A stretch of DNA of 64,000 nt. It comes from Crocodylus rhombifer. Lineage: Eukaryota > Chordata > Crocodylia > Crocodylidae. Below the pieces are notes generated by a model. That model had not been told where the DNA came from, made no database searches, and saw nothing but the letters and a program-made list of their open reading frames with translations. Below are positions 23,213 to 34,980 of this stretch, piece by piece; the stretch's first letter is position 1; every line of letters starts with the position of its first letter. The stretch spans positions 377,164 through 441,163 of the forward strand of contig JAVSML010001008.1 of assembly GCA_038503035.1 (NCBI GenBank). The letters are read 5' to 3'. A program made the position numbers and the translations under genes.

Positions 23213-23764
23213 GGTCTGTCCACACCCCTGGCCCTGCTCGGGCTAGAGAGCAGAGGGATGGGGCCAGCCCTGATCTCTGGAGCAAAGAGCATGCTGGGAT
23301 GCTGAAGGACTCAGATTTAACTTAAATCAGGAAGGGGTCTGGGACAGAATTTGCATAAGCGAGTTTGACCCAAATCAGTTGAGTTTGATATACTACATTC
23401 AACCAGGTTTACTTTGAATCAGTTTTGACCATTTTGAAACTTGTATATGTGCACTGAACTTTTGTTCTATTACAGGTTTAAACCAGTTTGTGATCATTTA
23501 AACCAGTTTATGTGTAACTTCTGCCCCTATCCAAGATTTTTGTATATTTTAATTCTGATACCATTTGTTCACACTTGATGGCAGTATTGTTGAAAAAAAT
23601 GGCCTGAAATCATCTCTCATGAACAGAGCAGAAGAAAAGTGTGTGGAGGTATCAGGGCAAGCAACAGACAGGATTATGGATAATTCTGTTCCACTGGAAA
23701 CAAAATAACTTATCCCTTCATATTTTTGTATTAAAATGAATGGTATCTTAAAATACATAGCTAG

Positions 23765-24007
23765 GCAGGACCAGTTTGATGGACAAGTGACAGCCTGTTT
23801 CTCTGCCTGCTCCTTCAACATGATGCCAGATAGGTAAGGTATGAAGTCAAAAGTATTTGTCAAGTTTTTGTCTTCCCTTATCCTTTCTCCTATCACTTCT
23901 AGCTGGTGAGGGAGTTTAGCATTTCATTCTTTTGTCCCAGTTCCCCAGAAAGGTTGACTTAGGATGGATGTGTAGAATTTCTTTTTTATCACCTATCCTC
24001 TCTCCAG
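23765..24007 (+). repeat. 242-bp duplicated segment, copy 2 (downstream of hAT-B1)
   Basis: Begins GCAGGACCAGTTTGATGGAC. Lies about 235 bp beyond the right end of hAT-B1, so only one of the two copies is inside the transposon. Minus-strand frames at 23037-23285 and 23549-23896 share a C-terminal NLTNTFDFIPY because of this duplication. Confidence 0.9.
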
Positions 24008-24983
24008 GCTAAATAGCTGTCCCCAAAGAAATAAGAGATTTTCTTTTCCCTTTATCTTGTTGGACAGAAAGAGGAACGGGTGAGAGACTAGAGGAGCATG
24101 GCATGATGATCAGCCCCTTGTTTTGTTAATTATTCATAAAATAAATGGGCTTCTGAGTCAAAGCTGTTATGGGAACTCTGTCACTGAGGGCAATGACCTC
24201 ATCTTGTTTAGTCCCATAGCAAGCAATCCTTATTAATTTATTTTAGCCATTTATAAAGGACACAAGAAGGCAAACATTGAAAATCTAACCAGAGCATTGA
24301 AAGTCTAAACAGTTAAGTAAGGTTTTTATTTTGACAATATCATTTATTCTCTTTCACTTGTACTGTAGAGTTTTATATGGCAAACCCACTGTTGACAGCC
24401 TCTTACATGGTATTAAAGATGGCATTACCTTTTTTGACTGGAAAGAGAGAGAGTGTGGTCTGGAAATGCTGATGTTGCTATTGTTTGGTTCTGCTTTATT
24501 GAAGATGGAATAAGAGGAGTGAAAAGAATAGCAAAGTTAGGCAATGCTGCTTCTGTTTGGATGCTTTTACTTGCAGTGTAGCTTCCAGAGGAAAATAAGA
24601 CTGTTCTGTACCATTCAGCCATTCTGAGACTTGACAAACTTGTTCCATTGTTGGGCTGTTCTGTTTGATAGGGTTTTTTTGGGGGGAGGGGTTAAACTGC
24701 CTCTCCTGCTACAGGTTTGCAGCAGTGCTGCAAAAGAAGGAGTCTTGGCAGAACTCTTGATAACAGAAAGCAAAATGGATAGGAAGAGAAGAAGACAAAG
24801 ACATGAATGTATGTTTCTTATTCCTGGTGGTAGTCAAGGCTTGGCAATGATATGAGAATTCCTCTCTTGGGTTCAGTTTGCTCAGGTCATGTTGAAAGGG
24901 GATGAAGGTTCAGTGAATGCCACTCTGGATCCTGGCATCCTAGAAGGTGCTAGAGTGGCAGCTGTGACAGTAAATCTCACTTT
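24008..24983. other. Unique-looking noncoding DNA
   Basis: No gene or repeat ends recognised; short chance frames only. Confidence 0.55.
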
Positions 24984-25378
24984 TTGTATTTACTGGATTC
25001 CAAGATGAGGATTTTTTCCCATTAAACGTGGTAAGGGAAAGCCAGAGGAGGTAGATAGCTGCTGCACCTCTGGCTTCAGCCCTGATCTGGGGTTGGGCTG
25101 GAGCCACAGCTGCCACCTGCCTCTGTGCATGCCCCCACTACCTTCACCCTCTGCCCACTCCTGCTGCCCCCCCCGCTACCCACCTCCTGCTGCCTCCCTA
25201 CTGCTTACCCTTGCTCAGCAGGCTTCATCCCCACTGCAGCCTGGGGCATGGAACATGGCCCCAGCCTATCCCAGTAGTAATAGTTAGATTTTATATGTGG
25301 AAATTATAACAATTTTTAAATTGTCCATGTCATCTTGGATTATTGGGGGCTGTCTTGGATTTGGGTAAAGACAGTATT
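24984..25378. mobile_element. Possible MITE (tentative)
   Basis: Left end about TGTATTTACTGGATTCCAAG; the right end, inverted, reads about TGTCTTTACCCAAATCCAAG, an imperfect terminal inverted repeat. The interior is GC-rich (25060-25260), followed by a repeat of the CATCTTGGATT word (25330-25360). No clear target duplication. Confidence 0.4.
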
Positions 25379-27929
25379 TTGGTCTATCTGTTTTCTTGGC
25401 ATCAGTGTCAAATTAGAAATATCCCAGAGGGTGGGCAGAATCGTACTTCACTAAAGTTCATTGTTTTGGAAACAGTCCTTTTGCTTACTAGGCATAATCT
25501 TCATGCAGCTCTTGGGTGAATTCGGTATCCCTTTTATTGTATTAATAGCAGGGTTTTTAATCTAATCTTTAACTTCTGTTGACCTGTATGCGTACACATT
25601 TTGTAATGGGCTGTACTGGATTTATTTATATTTGGGCAACTTGGAGTTTATCTACACAATAAACAATACATAATAGACACAATAAACCTCATAGTCAATC
25701 ACTGTTTTGCTCTTGATGTATAAAATGCAAGCTTGTGCTCTGCCTTCACTTCCAAAGACAAAACCTCAAGTCTTCACCTTTAAACACCTTGAATCTTCTG
25801 TTTTTTTCTTTGCTATCATTAATCTTTTTCCTAGAAAACGGTTGTTACTTGGATCACTGCCGCCTCAGTGATTTTTTTTTTTTCCTCTCATCTAATTTAA
25901 TCACTCTTCTTAACATATTTCAGTAGTATAGGAACTTAATTATAGGATCTAATGTTAAAATATGTCTTCTCTAGTTAAGGAATCTAGCCTCTATCAATGA
26001 ATGTAAGTTTTTAAAGTTGGATTAATCAACATAGTTTTGAGCAACATTTAAGTATTGTTAGCAAATCCACATATGTCAGTCTAATTTTCTTCCCCACTTT
26101 TATTAAGCATTTGGTTATTTCCCACCTCCCTTTCCCCTACCCCATAGGGATTGCATCTCTCTTGCTTTTCTCTTCTTTTTCCTGTTGCCGTTGCTTTTTC
26201 TTCTTCTCCCCCCAATCCCCCGCCACTGCTGCTCACTCCCTCTTTTTCATTATGTTCCTGTATTAGTTATATATCTGGGAAAGTTAAAAGTGAGTTTTAC
26301 TTCTCTCACTTGTACAAATTCGGTTCTTTCTGAAAGCCTTGCCCTGTTACAGATAAATTTCTGTTTCTTATTTTTTATGATTTTCTCTCTTCAAGTTGGC
26401 ATCTTTGTAGATCTTAGAGACAGTTCAGTGTTGAGCTTTGGAAAGCAAAGTACCAGGGAAATGTGCCCCTAGTAGATTTGGTTTAAAGACTCTATGTTAT
26501 CTAACCCTATGTTGCTTGGGTAATTGTAGCTGTTTAGCTGTGGCAGCAGGCAGTTCAGTGCAGACTGAAATGAATCCCAAAAGCTGGGTAAGCACTAAGG
26601 CAGTTAAGTTGAGCTCAGTATGAGTTATCAGCACCCATGCAACCAAGGGTATTTCAAACATATAGTCCAGGGGTTTCTTCATGTGCTACAATTGTTGAAG
26701 TAAAGACATACCATAAGAACCTCAGCAGAGAAGTTGCAGGTGAAGGTAAAGGGAGTTAGTGGCTTCTGTCCCTTTGTGGGATTAGAATAGTCCCAGGTAT
26801 TTTTCAGAGAATCTTGGAGACGTATCTCATGTAAATGACTTCTCGAGCCTGCCCATTAAGTTGCCTAAGGGTGTCAAATATACCTGGGGCCTCGATCCAG
26901 GGCTTCTTGTGGGGTGACATGCAAAAATGAGTTTGGAACAGAAGAAAGGATTTTACAATTTCTATCTAATGATAACTCTTGTTTTATCTGTCCTGTGTCT
27001 GAGTGGGTGTTTGAAGTATATAATTTAAGGGCATTCCTTTCATTTTAAAAGAAGATTTGGTTTAATAATATTGACAATTTATCCTGTTTAATATCCTGCC
27101 TAATATAAAATTGAAAGAAATCTCACTTTTACTGTGCTAATCTCATTCTGTTTGTGAAAGGCCTAAGTAAATGTTTGGGAGCAATCTTGATCATTTACTT
27201 GCTTCTCCATAAAATTTATAGTTTCTCTCAATTCCATAGGTTTAGGACTACAATAAGCTTTTAAATCATCTCTTTCTCTCCGTCTCTAAGTAAAATACAT
27301 GCATGTAAATAAAGTCCGTCAGTCTGACCTTCTGCTTTTGACAGCTCATATGTCTTACATTGTTAGATTTTATTGTATGTAAGTTATTAGAAATTACTGT
27401 GAGGTGGAAAAAAATGGTATTATTACAATATGATAGAATATTATTTCTTAAGTGAACTTGAGATTTATTTAATTCTTTTTAATAGTAGTAACTTTATTTT
27501 AGTGAAGGTTGTACTAATTTTTGGCAGAGGAAGAAGCCATAAATTTCACTTTTAAGATTTATTTCATCATGTCTTTTCTGAAGCTGAATATACGAGAGGA
27601 AAGGCAATAAGATTTTTAATTCTCAATATCTACAACTAATACATTGCCCTCTTACAATTCAATTACTAAAACTGTAGCCACAAAAACAAAGGATAACAAT
27701 GACTAGATCATTCTACATATGCCTGATGAATGTGGGTTTTGCCTAGAAATTGATTTCACCATAAAGAATAGGAATGTTTAACACAGTATTGACTTTTCTA
27801 CTTTTCTGATGAAGAAATAGAAATGGATTTAGCTGTTCTAGGGAGAAAACATTAAAGTATGTATGAGATGTATCACTCACTTCCTTGGAGTAGATATTCC
27901 AATGACTATCCAATATTGGGAAACAATAT
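25379..27929. other. Unique-looking AT-rich noncoding DNA
   Basis: AT-rich with pyrimidine tracts (25860-25890, 26150-26250). No gene, RNA or transposon end recognised. Confidence 0.6.
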
Positions 27930-27937
27930 ATATTTAT

Positions 27938-28724
27938 TAGGACTGTGTAAAATTTCACCGAGTGTTTCATTTTGAAGCTGTTTCTACATGTTTCAAGCTC
28001 AAAACAGAGAAATTGTAAAGAAGCAAAAGGCTTTGAAACACTTTAAAAAAAAAACAAGGACACTCAAAACATTTCAAAAGTTTCAAAATGTTTCAAGTTT
28101 TAAAGCCAGGCTTGCTTGGCTTCAGCACCAGTCCCTGCCAGGAGCAGCAGCCTGTTGTCATCCTGTGCACAAATCCGGGGGCCCGCAATCCCCAGGAGGA
28201 GTCTAGCACAGGCCTGCAGAATTCCTGGGGGGGTGCAGGCCCCCAGATCTGTATGTAGGGTAACAACATGCTGCTGCTGACAACTGGGGCAGATCTGGGA
28301 GCCCACACCCCCAGGAGGAGTCCAGCACAGCCCCACAGCCCTCCTGGCGGTGCGGGCCCCCAGATCTGTGTGTGGGATGACAGGAGGCTGCTGCTGCTGG
28401 CTAGTGATGCAAGTTTTCCTTTCAACTGTTTGAGGTGCAGTTTCCCAAAAACCTCTACACCCTAAATCCTTGAAACTTGGCAGGATGCATGCCCTCAGAA
28501 GGGGCTATCATCTCTGTAGTTTTCATCTGAATCGGGCAAGAAATGGCAACGTGTTAAGCATTTACATGATTCCCCATTATAGCCTATTGGAAAAACATGT
28601 TGAAACAGCAAAACAGTTTTGACGAAATGAAACAGACCAGTGCTTTGAAATGAAACAAAATGCTGTCCCTTCGAAACAGTGAAACCGAAGTCGAAACAAA
28701 ATGGTGTTGTTTCTCACAGCCCTA
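27938..28724. mobile_element. hAT-E nonautonomous element, copy E1
   Basis: 787 bp, starting TAGGACTGTGTAAAATTTCAC and ending GTTTCTCACAGCCCTA. Flanking 8-mers are ATATTTAT (27930-27937) and ATGTGTAT (28725-28732), 6 of 8 identical, consistent with an old hAT duplication. Subterminal DNA repeats TTTCAAA/GAAAC words. The GC-rich centre has two direct units of about 100-127 bp (from 28186 and 28312) containing CCAGGAGGAGT and GCCCCCAGATCTGT. A distinct module at 28415-28590 (AACTGTTTGAGGTGCAG, then CCTTGAAACT) recurs in other elements here. No transposase. Confidence 0.8.
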
Positions 28725-28732
28725 ATGTGTAT

Positions 28733-29367
28733 AAAGTGTGTGCTTTTAATACATGGCAACTTAAAATGTATTCTATTTTATTTTTCTTTTTGTATTTCTA
28801 GATAAGATTTGGAGACTTTGATTTCATGCTAATCCTTTTATCAATGGATAGTCTAGGGTACACTTAATTTTAAATTCTAAATTCCAAATCCCTTTGGAGT
28901 GTAAAAATTGTTGTTATGAGGCATTTTGTTTTGTTTTTATATCATGATAAATTTATCAACAAAGGTTATGCAAGCAGTTTGCTTTCCCTGTCCAATTTTG
29001 TGGAATACAGTATTTAAACACAAGTTCTATTGCAAAAAGGTTGCACAAAGGCATATTTTGATCTGTTATCTCTACCTCTTTCAAAGCGAATGAACTTAGT
29101 TGTACTGCAAAATATTTGTAAGGATTTTGATCGACTCCAACACCAACATGGAAATGTGTGTATTTTATTATGGAATAAAGAAGAAAAATGTTCACTTTAC
29201 ACTAAACAAAATATTTGGTGGTGAACAACTGCTTCTAAGAGTGGCCTTTTGGGTGGGCCATTCTATAACTTAGAGAGTTGCTATTCAGAGCAAATATGTA
29301 ACAAGCAATTTCTTTTGTGATCCACTGTTTTGCTTCTCTCTAAATCAGCACATGGTGCTGGCACCTT
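28733..29367. other. Unique-looking AT-rich noncoding DNA
   Basis: No gene or repeat recognised. Confidence 0.55.
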
Positions 29368-30035
29368 AGGCCCCCTCTACATGTACAGGTAAAGGTGTGA
29401 TTGGATCTAAGGCCTGATCTATACAGTGGAGCCTCCTGCCTTGCCACATTAGATCTGATCATGTCTTTTTGCTGCTGTAGAGGCAGCCCAATCCTGGGCT
29501 TTCCCTGCATTGGCAAGAGGCAGGCTTCCAGCTGTGGGGAGCTACATGCAGCTGGGACCAAGAATACTTGCACCTGATAGGGCCCTTGGTCTGAAAGCCC
29601 TGCCAAGGATTCTGAGAATTGTGCAGGGATTCTTGGTTCCTGTTGCATGTGTAGCACAGCCAAGAATGAGAGCCCCTTCATATGTGGGACTCATGGCCCC
29701 AGGTGTGCCCCATGGGCAGCCTGGTCAGCTATGGGATTGTCAGTTTCCACAACAATGGGGCACTGCTGTAGTCTCCCAGCTGGGCAGGTTTGTGGAGAAC
29801 CTCAAGGCTGAGATCACAATGTCTGAGAGATCTCACTCACTGCTCTCTGCCAGCCACAGACTGCCTACACATGCAAATTAAGCTGGATAGAAACCAGCTA
29901 TAAAGTTATTGCACATTTTGAGCAATGACTTTATAGCTGGTTGGACCTTTTTAAGTGTAATAGTTAATTTGCACATGTAGCCAGTCTAAATTAATAAGGT
30001 AATTGTGCAATAGATATAATATGTAGAGGGGGCCT
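29368..30035. mobile_element. MITE with 15-bp terminal inverted repeats and nested foldback
   Basis: Left end AGGCCCCCTCTACAT; the right end is its exact inverse (ATGTAGAGGGGGCCT). The interior is GC-rich to about 29800, then a second, inner inverted repeat spans 29859-29986, bounded by GACTGCCTACACATGC and GCACATGTAGCCAGTC around a centre near 29918, with CCAGCTATAAAGT in one arm and ACTTTATAGCTGG in the other. No transposase. The target duplication is not clear, so the superfamily is open. Confidence 0.65.
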
Positions 30036-31577
30036 CATTCACCCACATCTTAGGTTACTAGTTTAGATGACAGAACTCCTCATTGCTTTCTACAAACTAA
30101 ATTCCACAGTTTAAAGAACCCATATTAAAGAACCCACAAATCACTTGTTGCTGTTCAAAATGTGGGCCTTAATATTTTAAGTACAAATGACTGGGTCTTT
30201 GGCCAATTGCTTCAAATGGAAAATTAATATAAGCTTATGTATTTTATAATATATGTTCATTATGTTGGTATAATGAACGTATCAGTTGGTTCGGAGAACT
30301 TGAACTCAAGGACAGACTGTTTCCTTATGCTTCTATTTCTAAACTTGCCTACTACTTTTCTCAGTTGCCATGATATAAATGAATAATTTAGGTCAGTAAT
30401 AATCATTTGCAGTTACAGGTCTTTGATACATGGATTTCTTACTGATATCTATTCATTCTGACATGAAGCCAGCTGGTAAAGAGTCTCAAAGAGGTAAATT
30501 ATTTTCTTTTGGTTGTTCAGAAAGGTGGAATAGAACATTGGCCTCATTTGAAATGAACACATTTCAAAGTGAAATGCAAAAGTATTTATAACTTCCTCTG
30601 GTTTGGGGTCCCTGAAAAGACCCCAGATATTTGCTTAATTTTTCACTAATTTCCTTGCTCTTTGTAGAAAGATTAAACTGGTTATCTGGGTGTAGGATTG
30701 ATGCTTTAGGTTCATAAAACCCAAAATTCTATGGCTAAATGTCATTATGCAGGCTGATCCCACTGAGTTGAACAATAATATTGCAGCATGATTTGCACAG
30801 CTCCCTTGTACATCCCCATATTTCCTGTACAAAAATGTATTCTTTTCTTCTTTAAATTGCAGGGATGTTAAGATATTATTTACTCTTAATATTTACTTTT
30901 TTCTGTTTTGGACATTGAAATGAATCTTATAAATGGTTCTCACTGAATCTGCTCCAAAATCTACTGAAATCTGAGAGACATTTTCAGTGATTTCAGTGGG
31001 ATTTGGATCAATGGGATTTGCTCTCCTATTTAATGATCTCCTTATACATTTTATCTAAATGCCATGGATCTTTAAAAAATGAAACAAACCCTAGGTAATT
31101 GAAATGCTTCTGACGAATGCATTTAGGAGATGATTAGAATAAGGTGAATAAGAAGTTCTACATTGCACAATTGGTGTGATTTTTCTCAGCAGCTTAACTG
31201 CATCTTGATTGATCCTTCTTATTCTGTACATAAATATTGGAAAGAGATTATGTAACTGAAAACAAACAATATATCCAAGGTCTTTTGAAAATATTGTTTT
31301 TTACCAACATACCAGTTTAAATTATTTGTAAACATTCTGAAAGCTCTGACATTTCTGTTATGATATTTTGGATTGTTTCTGTTTGGGGCAATAACATACA
31401 AGGCTATAAAAGCTAATTTACAGTATTTGTTTCCAACTGTTCCACAGCTATCCCACTGTCAGTCACTTGGGACCAAATGTTGTTACCCTTTATGTGCCTA
31501 AATAGCAGTTTATCTGCTGTATTAGTGGCATTTTTGGCACTTATGCAGTTTCTAATTGTATTACACATGGAGTGTGG
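30036..31577. other. Unique-looking AT-rich noncoding DNA
   Basis: No gene or definite repeat recognised. Confidence 0.6.
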
Positions 31578-31843
31578 GGCCATGGTAGGCCTGTGTACAT
31601 AGGGAAGTATTCGATTAGGATTCAGATTTGGCCAATTCAGAGGACAGTGATTTGATTCGGGGATTCAGATCACTGTCCTGAATCAGTGTGGCCAGATCAG
31701 CCTTGGAAGCTCTGATGCTGATTCAGAGAGATTCAGTGATTCAGCCATCACATAGACTATAATGGGTAATCATTGAAATACCTATAATGTTGTTGTTTTT
31801 TGGCAGATTTGGATGAAAACCAAAGGACTGGTAGCTCCTTATG

Positions 31844-32113
31844 CAGGCACGAGGCCTGCCAGGTTTCAAGAAGATAGGTGCAGGGGTTTCTGGGAAACTA
31901 CACCTCAAACTGTTCAAAGCAAAACTCATTTCATATGTGACTTTGTGTGTGTTAAGGCGCAGTGGGATGAAAACATCAGAGACCATGAAGCCTGCCAGGA
32001 TTCAAGCAGATATATGTAGGGGTTTGTGGAGAACTGCACTGCACCTCAAACTGTTCAAAGCAAAACTTGTGACATGTGACTTTGTGTGTATGTTTAAGGC
32101 ACAGCAGGATGAA
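31844..32113 (+). repeat. Tandem duplication of the CTCAAACTGTTC module
   Basis: Two direct units of about 130-145 bp (from 31844 and 31987), each with GCCTGCCAGG(T/A)TTCAAG, CACCTCAAACTGTTCAAAGC and TGTGACTTTGTGTGT. Diverged inverted relatives lie at 28415-28590 and 57940-58125. Confidence 0.8.
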
Positions 32114-32137
32114 ACCAGCAGGGAGGTAGCCTATAAC

Positions 32138-32336
32138 AGGCGGCCTTCCTGGTGCCGATTTGATTTCCACCCACCCACCTGTTTCTGGGCCAGCCTCCCA
32201 CCCCTCTTTTCTGCCATGCCTTGATGGAAAACTGATTCAGATGTTTCCCAGACAGGAGGCTGGCCATTTAGGTGCTTTGAGGTGACATCCATTCCCTTAC
32301 ACTGTGACCCATGCCTCACAGATTGCATCCTTCACC
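32138..32336 (+). repeat. Direct repeat left of the Penelope insertion
   Basis: Matches 33182-33406: shared words GGCCTTCCT, ACCTGTTTCTG, TGCCATGCCT(T/C)GATGGAAAA, TTCAGATGTTTCCCAG and CTATTTAGG-like (here CATTTAGG). The two copies flank the Penelope-like sequence. Confidence 0.75.
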
Positions 32337-32496
32337 CCCTCCAGCTGTCGTCCCCTCTCTGGGACCTTTGGCTCCCCTTTAGGCCCTGGCCCTACCTTCA
32401 GGCCAGTCAGAATCCAGAACCTGTTTCTCTGGGCATTCCTCTCGGTGGGTCCTTGGCCCTTTGACCCCTCTTTGTCCCAGCACAGACCAGTTGAGG

Positions 32497-33180
32497 GTAC
32501 CTCTGATATCTTTTATAAGACCAATGGACTAGTTGGAGAACTATATCTTAAGAAGCTGTTGGGTTTAAAACACCTTTGTCAGACTGAAGAAGCATCTAAT
32601 TGGTGTGTGTGCGCCCTTCCTGTATGAACATAGGCTCGTCTGTCAAAAGTGGTTTGTAAATTCAAACAAGCACCAAACCTCCCTAATCTCATCACCACAA
32701 GCCAATTTCCTACAGCCCAAAAAACAGTGAATGGATCCAGACCATGCCATGCAAGAAATGCAAAACCTGCCAACATATTAATCCAATCTATTACAGACAA
32801 GAGTACCCAACTACCTGTGGGGGCACGTTTCTCACAAGAAATCCACTCTGTCTCCAGTCTCTCATGCCTGATCCTCAAAGGGAATTTACAAACCATTTTT
32901 CACAGATGTGCCTATGAATTTCACTTCATCAACCCCCTAGATGCAGAAATTAATGGATTCAATATAGACATTGGATTTATGACCCACTATAATGTGCCTG
33001 ACATCTGACTCCCCGGGTAGGTCTCCACTTATACCTGCTACATCCCCCTTCTGCTCCCCCTCCACCCCAGTCTATCCCTCACCCCCTGACACATCAATTT
33101 ACATTTTCACTGACTGGCTTTCTTGTCTGCATTGCATGCCAGACTCTAGATTCTTCACTATTCCTTCCATCCAGGAATAG
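32497..33180 (+). mobile_element. Penelope-like element, internally deleted copy
   Basis: Matches the Penelope element at 56940-57916 in the same orientation. It has the TCTGATATCTTTTATAAGAC and GTTGGAGAAC region, the CCAATTTCCTACAGCCCAAA region and the PCHxKK..KTCQHI coding segment. Then comes a junction near 32785 that skips the GIY-YIG core, followed by CTACCTGTGGGGGCACG, the C-terminal part and the pyrimidine-rich 3' region. It ends near CCATCCAGGAA without the right-hand inverted arm seen in the other copy. Not functional. Confidence 0.72.
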
Positions 33181-33181
33181 G

Positions 33182-33406
33182 CAGGGGGCCTTCCTAGTGT
33201 GGGCGAGATCTCAGCCCTCCAACCTGTTTCTGAGCCAACTGTCCACCCATCTTTCACCTGCCATGCCTCGATGGAAAACCAGTTCAGATGTTTCCCAGGC
33301 AGGAAGCTGCCTATTTAGGCCCCTGATGTCTAAGTGTGACATGCACCCATTCCGCAATTCCATACCTCCCCTAACACTGCGGCTTATACCTTGCAAATGG
33401 CACCCC
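33182..33406 (+). repeat. Direct repeat right of the Penelope insertion
   Basis: Second copy of the segment at 32138-32336. Its position immediately after the Penelope sequence suggests the duplication and the insertion are linked events, or that the insertion fell between pre-existing tandem copies. Confidence 0.75.
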
Positions 33407-33799
33407 AGGCAGCTAAAGTCACCTGGAGCCTCACAACTCCAGTGCAACCAGCAAGCCTCAGGCCTCTCAAAAATCTTACTGGTCTGGGCTTTCCCTAGCT
33501 AGTACTGTGCATGTGTGTGGTGCCTGGAGGTTATAAGGCAACTACTACCCACCTTTCACCATAGAGGTTTGCGGTCCTGGAATTTCTTGGGGGCTGCTGT
33601 GCCACTGGAAGTCCCACCAGGCCTCCTGACCCTGGCAAGGTGCAGTTTTAGGCCTCCTTCCCCATAGCCCCAGCCCATACCTCTAAGTTCATCCTGGCAT
33701 GGAAGCTCAGCAGGGATATGTTCTTTCCCTGCTGGCTGGTGATGCAGTAAGTGCCACCTCCAGCTTTGAAAGTGGGGCATTAAATGTTTTGGTTTTTTT

Positions 33800-34980
33800 A
33801 TAAAGGGAAATAGGTGCATACGGAGTGAGACATTCAGTCCATCGGGGAACCCCAGCAGTAGGAGGTTCACCTTGACGAACACCAGCTGCTCCAGCAAACC
33901 AAGATCCAAGGAGATGCAGTGGGATGTCACAACATCCCCAGCAATACTGAACAGTCTCTTGCTTGGAACACTGGTTGGTGAACAGGACAGGTGTTCCCAG
34001 GCACCTGTGAGCAGATCCTACCACACCTCGCTTTGTGTTCCCCAGTAGGCCAAGAGGTCACAGTCCAGTGGCTTCATGTCCTCGGCAGGACAGATAGCCA
34101 CCAAAGCCTCAGTGCTACCTGCCCGAGGCTGAGGTCTAGTGCCTCTGGACTCCAACATTGAAGTCATGCTCTTGGCCTACATTGGCAGCAGCTGGCATGG
34201 AGGAGACTGGCTGGTGCTGGGAGTACTAGCATGAGAAAATGGATCTTCCACGTCCCCTTGCCTCAACCCTTCTGCTGCCCTGACTCTGTTCACTAGCACC
34301 TCCATCCAGTAATCAGGGGTTTTGGTGCTGCACATGCTCCCCTTCACCCTCAGGTTGCACATGTCCACCAGCATATGGACTACTGGACCACAAGGGATCC
34401 AGCCATTTTTTGATGTCCTCCTTCAGCCGCTTCACCAGTGTCTGCACCTCTGGTGAAAGCGGCTTGCTCCAGCCAGAAACACTGATCCCCTAGAACTTCT
34501 CCATTTGATTCTCAAGCTTCTTCACTATGGGGATCACTTGGCTAACAAGGGCTTTGCCAGCGCTGAGGGTCTCAGTGGCCTAAAGGAAGGGCTTGAGGAC
34601 CACCAAGATCTGGGAGATGGTATCCCACTCCACTTTAAGGGGGCCCACTGATCCCAATCTCCCCAACCAAGATGGCCTTCTGTTGTTCCACCGGCCTTTC
34701 CAGCATCAGTTATGTGGAGTTCCACCCAGTCTCCGCATCCTGCATGATTTTGTGCTGTGGGATGCTCAGCTCTACCTGTTTCTCCCAGAGCATCTTGCCC
34801 CACTTGATGCTGTAGTGAAAGTAGCCCACCACCTTCCTGCATTTTTAAGTCAGATGGGTGGTAGTGATGGCACCATCACCAACATTCTTGACCATGAGGT
34901 GGAACTTGTGTGCCACACAGCAGATGCCAACAAAGTTGGCATCACGGACTGCCTTGACCAAGTAGAGGGATTCTAGGCTA
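33800..34980 (-). pseudogene. hAT transposase relic
   Basis: On the minus strand, from high to low coordinates: a CCVAHKFHLMVKNVG block (about 34880-34925), GYFHYSIKWGKMLWEKQ (about 34770-34830), then QHKIMQDAETGWNST, a stop, and LMLERP (about 34690-34762). A helical segment with LENQME and SPEVQTLVKRLKEDIKKWLDP follows in parts (about 34400-34520). The C-terminal dimerisation region has LLAYWG (about 34045), SKRLFSIAGDVV (about 33935) and LLEQLVFVKVNL (about 33880). This order matches hAT transposases. In-frame stops and frame changes disable it, and the conserved RW of the RWNST motif reads GW. The BED zinc finger expected at the N terminus is not found. Confidence 0.75.

Larger units (their letters stand above)
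21253..23529. mobile_element. hAT-B element, copy B1 (long, GC-rich interior)
   Basis: Starts TAGGGATAGGCATTCAAAACC and ends AACTTCTGCCCCTA. The right subterminal region has repeated AAACCAGTTT words (AACCAGTTTG at 23476 and similar), shared with B2 (50640-50690). The middle, about 21380-22960, is GC-rich with minisatellite units. I could not identify a convincing 8-bp target duplication, so the superfamily is inferred from B2 and B3 and from the TAGGG...CCCTA ends. No transposase is recognised. An extra 242-bp segment (22971-23212) lies inside it and is duplicated outside. Confidence 0.6.

Noticed and set aside
21253..23529. An 8-bp target duplication around hAT-B1
   Set aside because: The flanking 8-mers (CTAAGGGC and TCCAAGAT) do not match convincingly at any nearby register.
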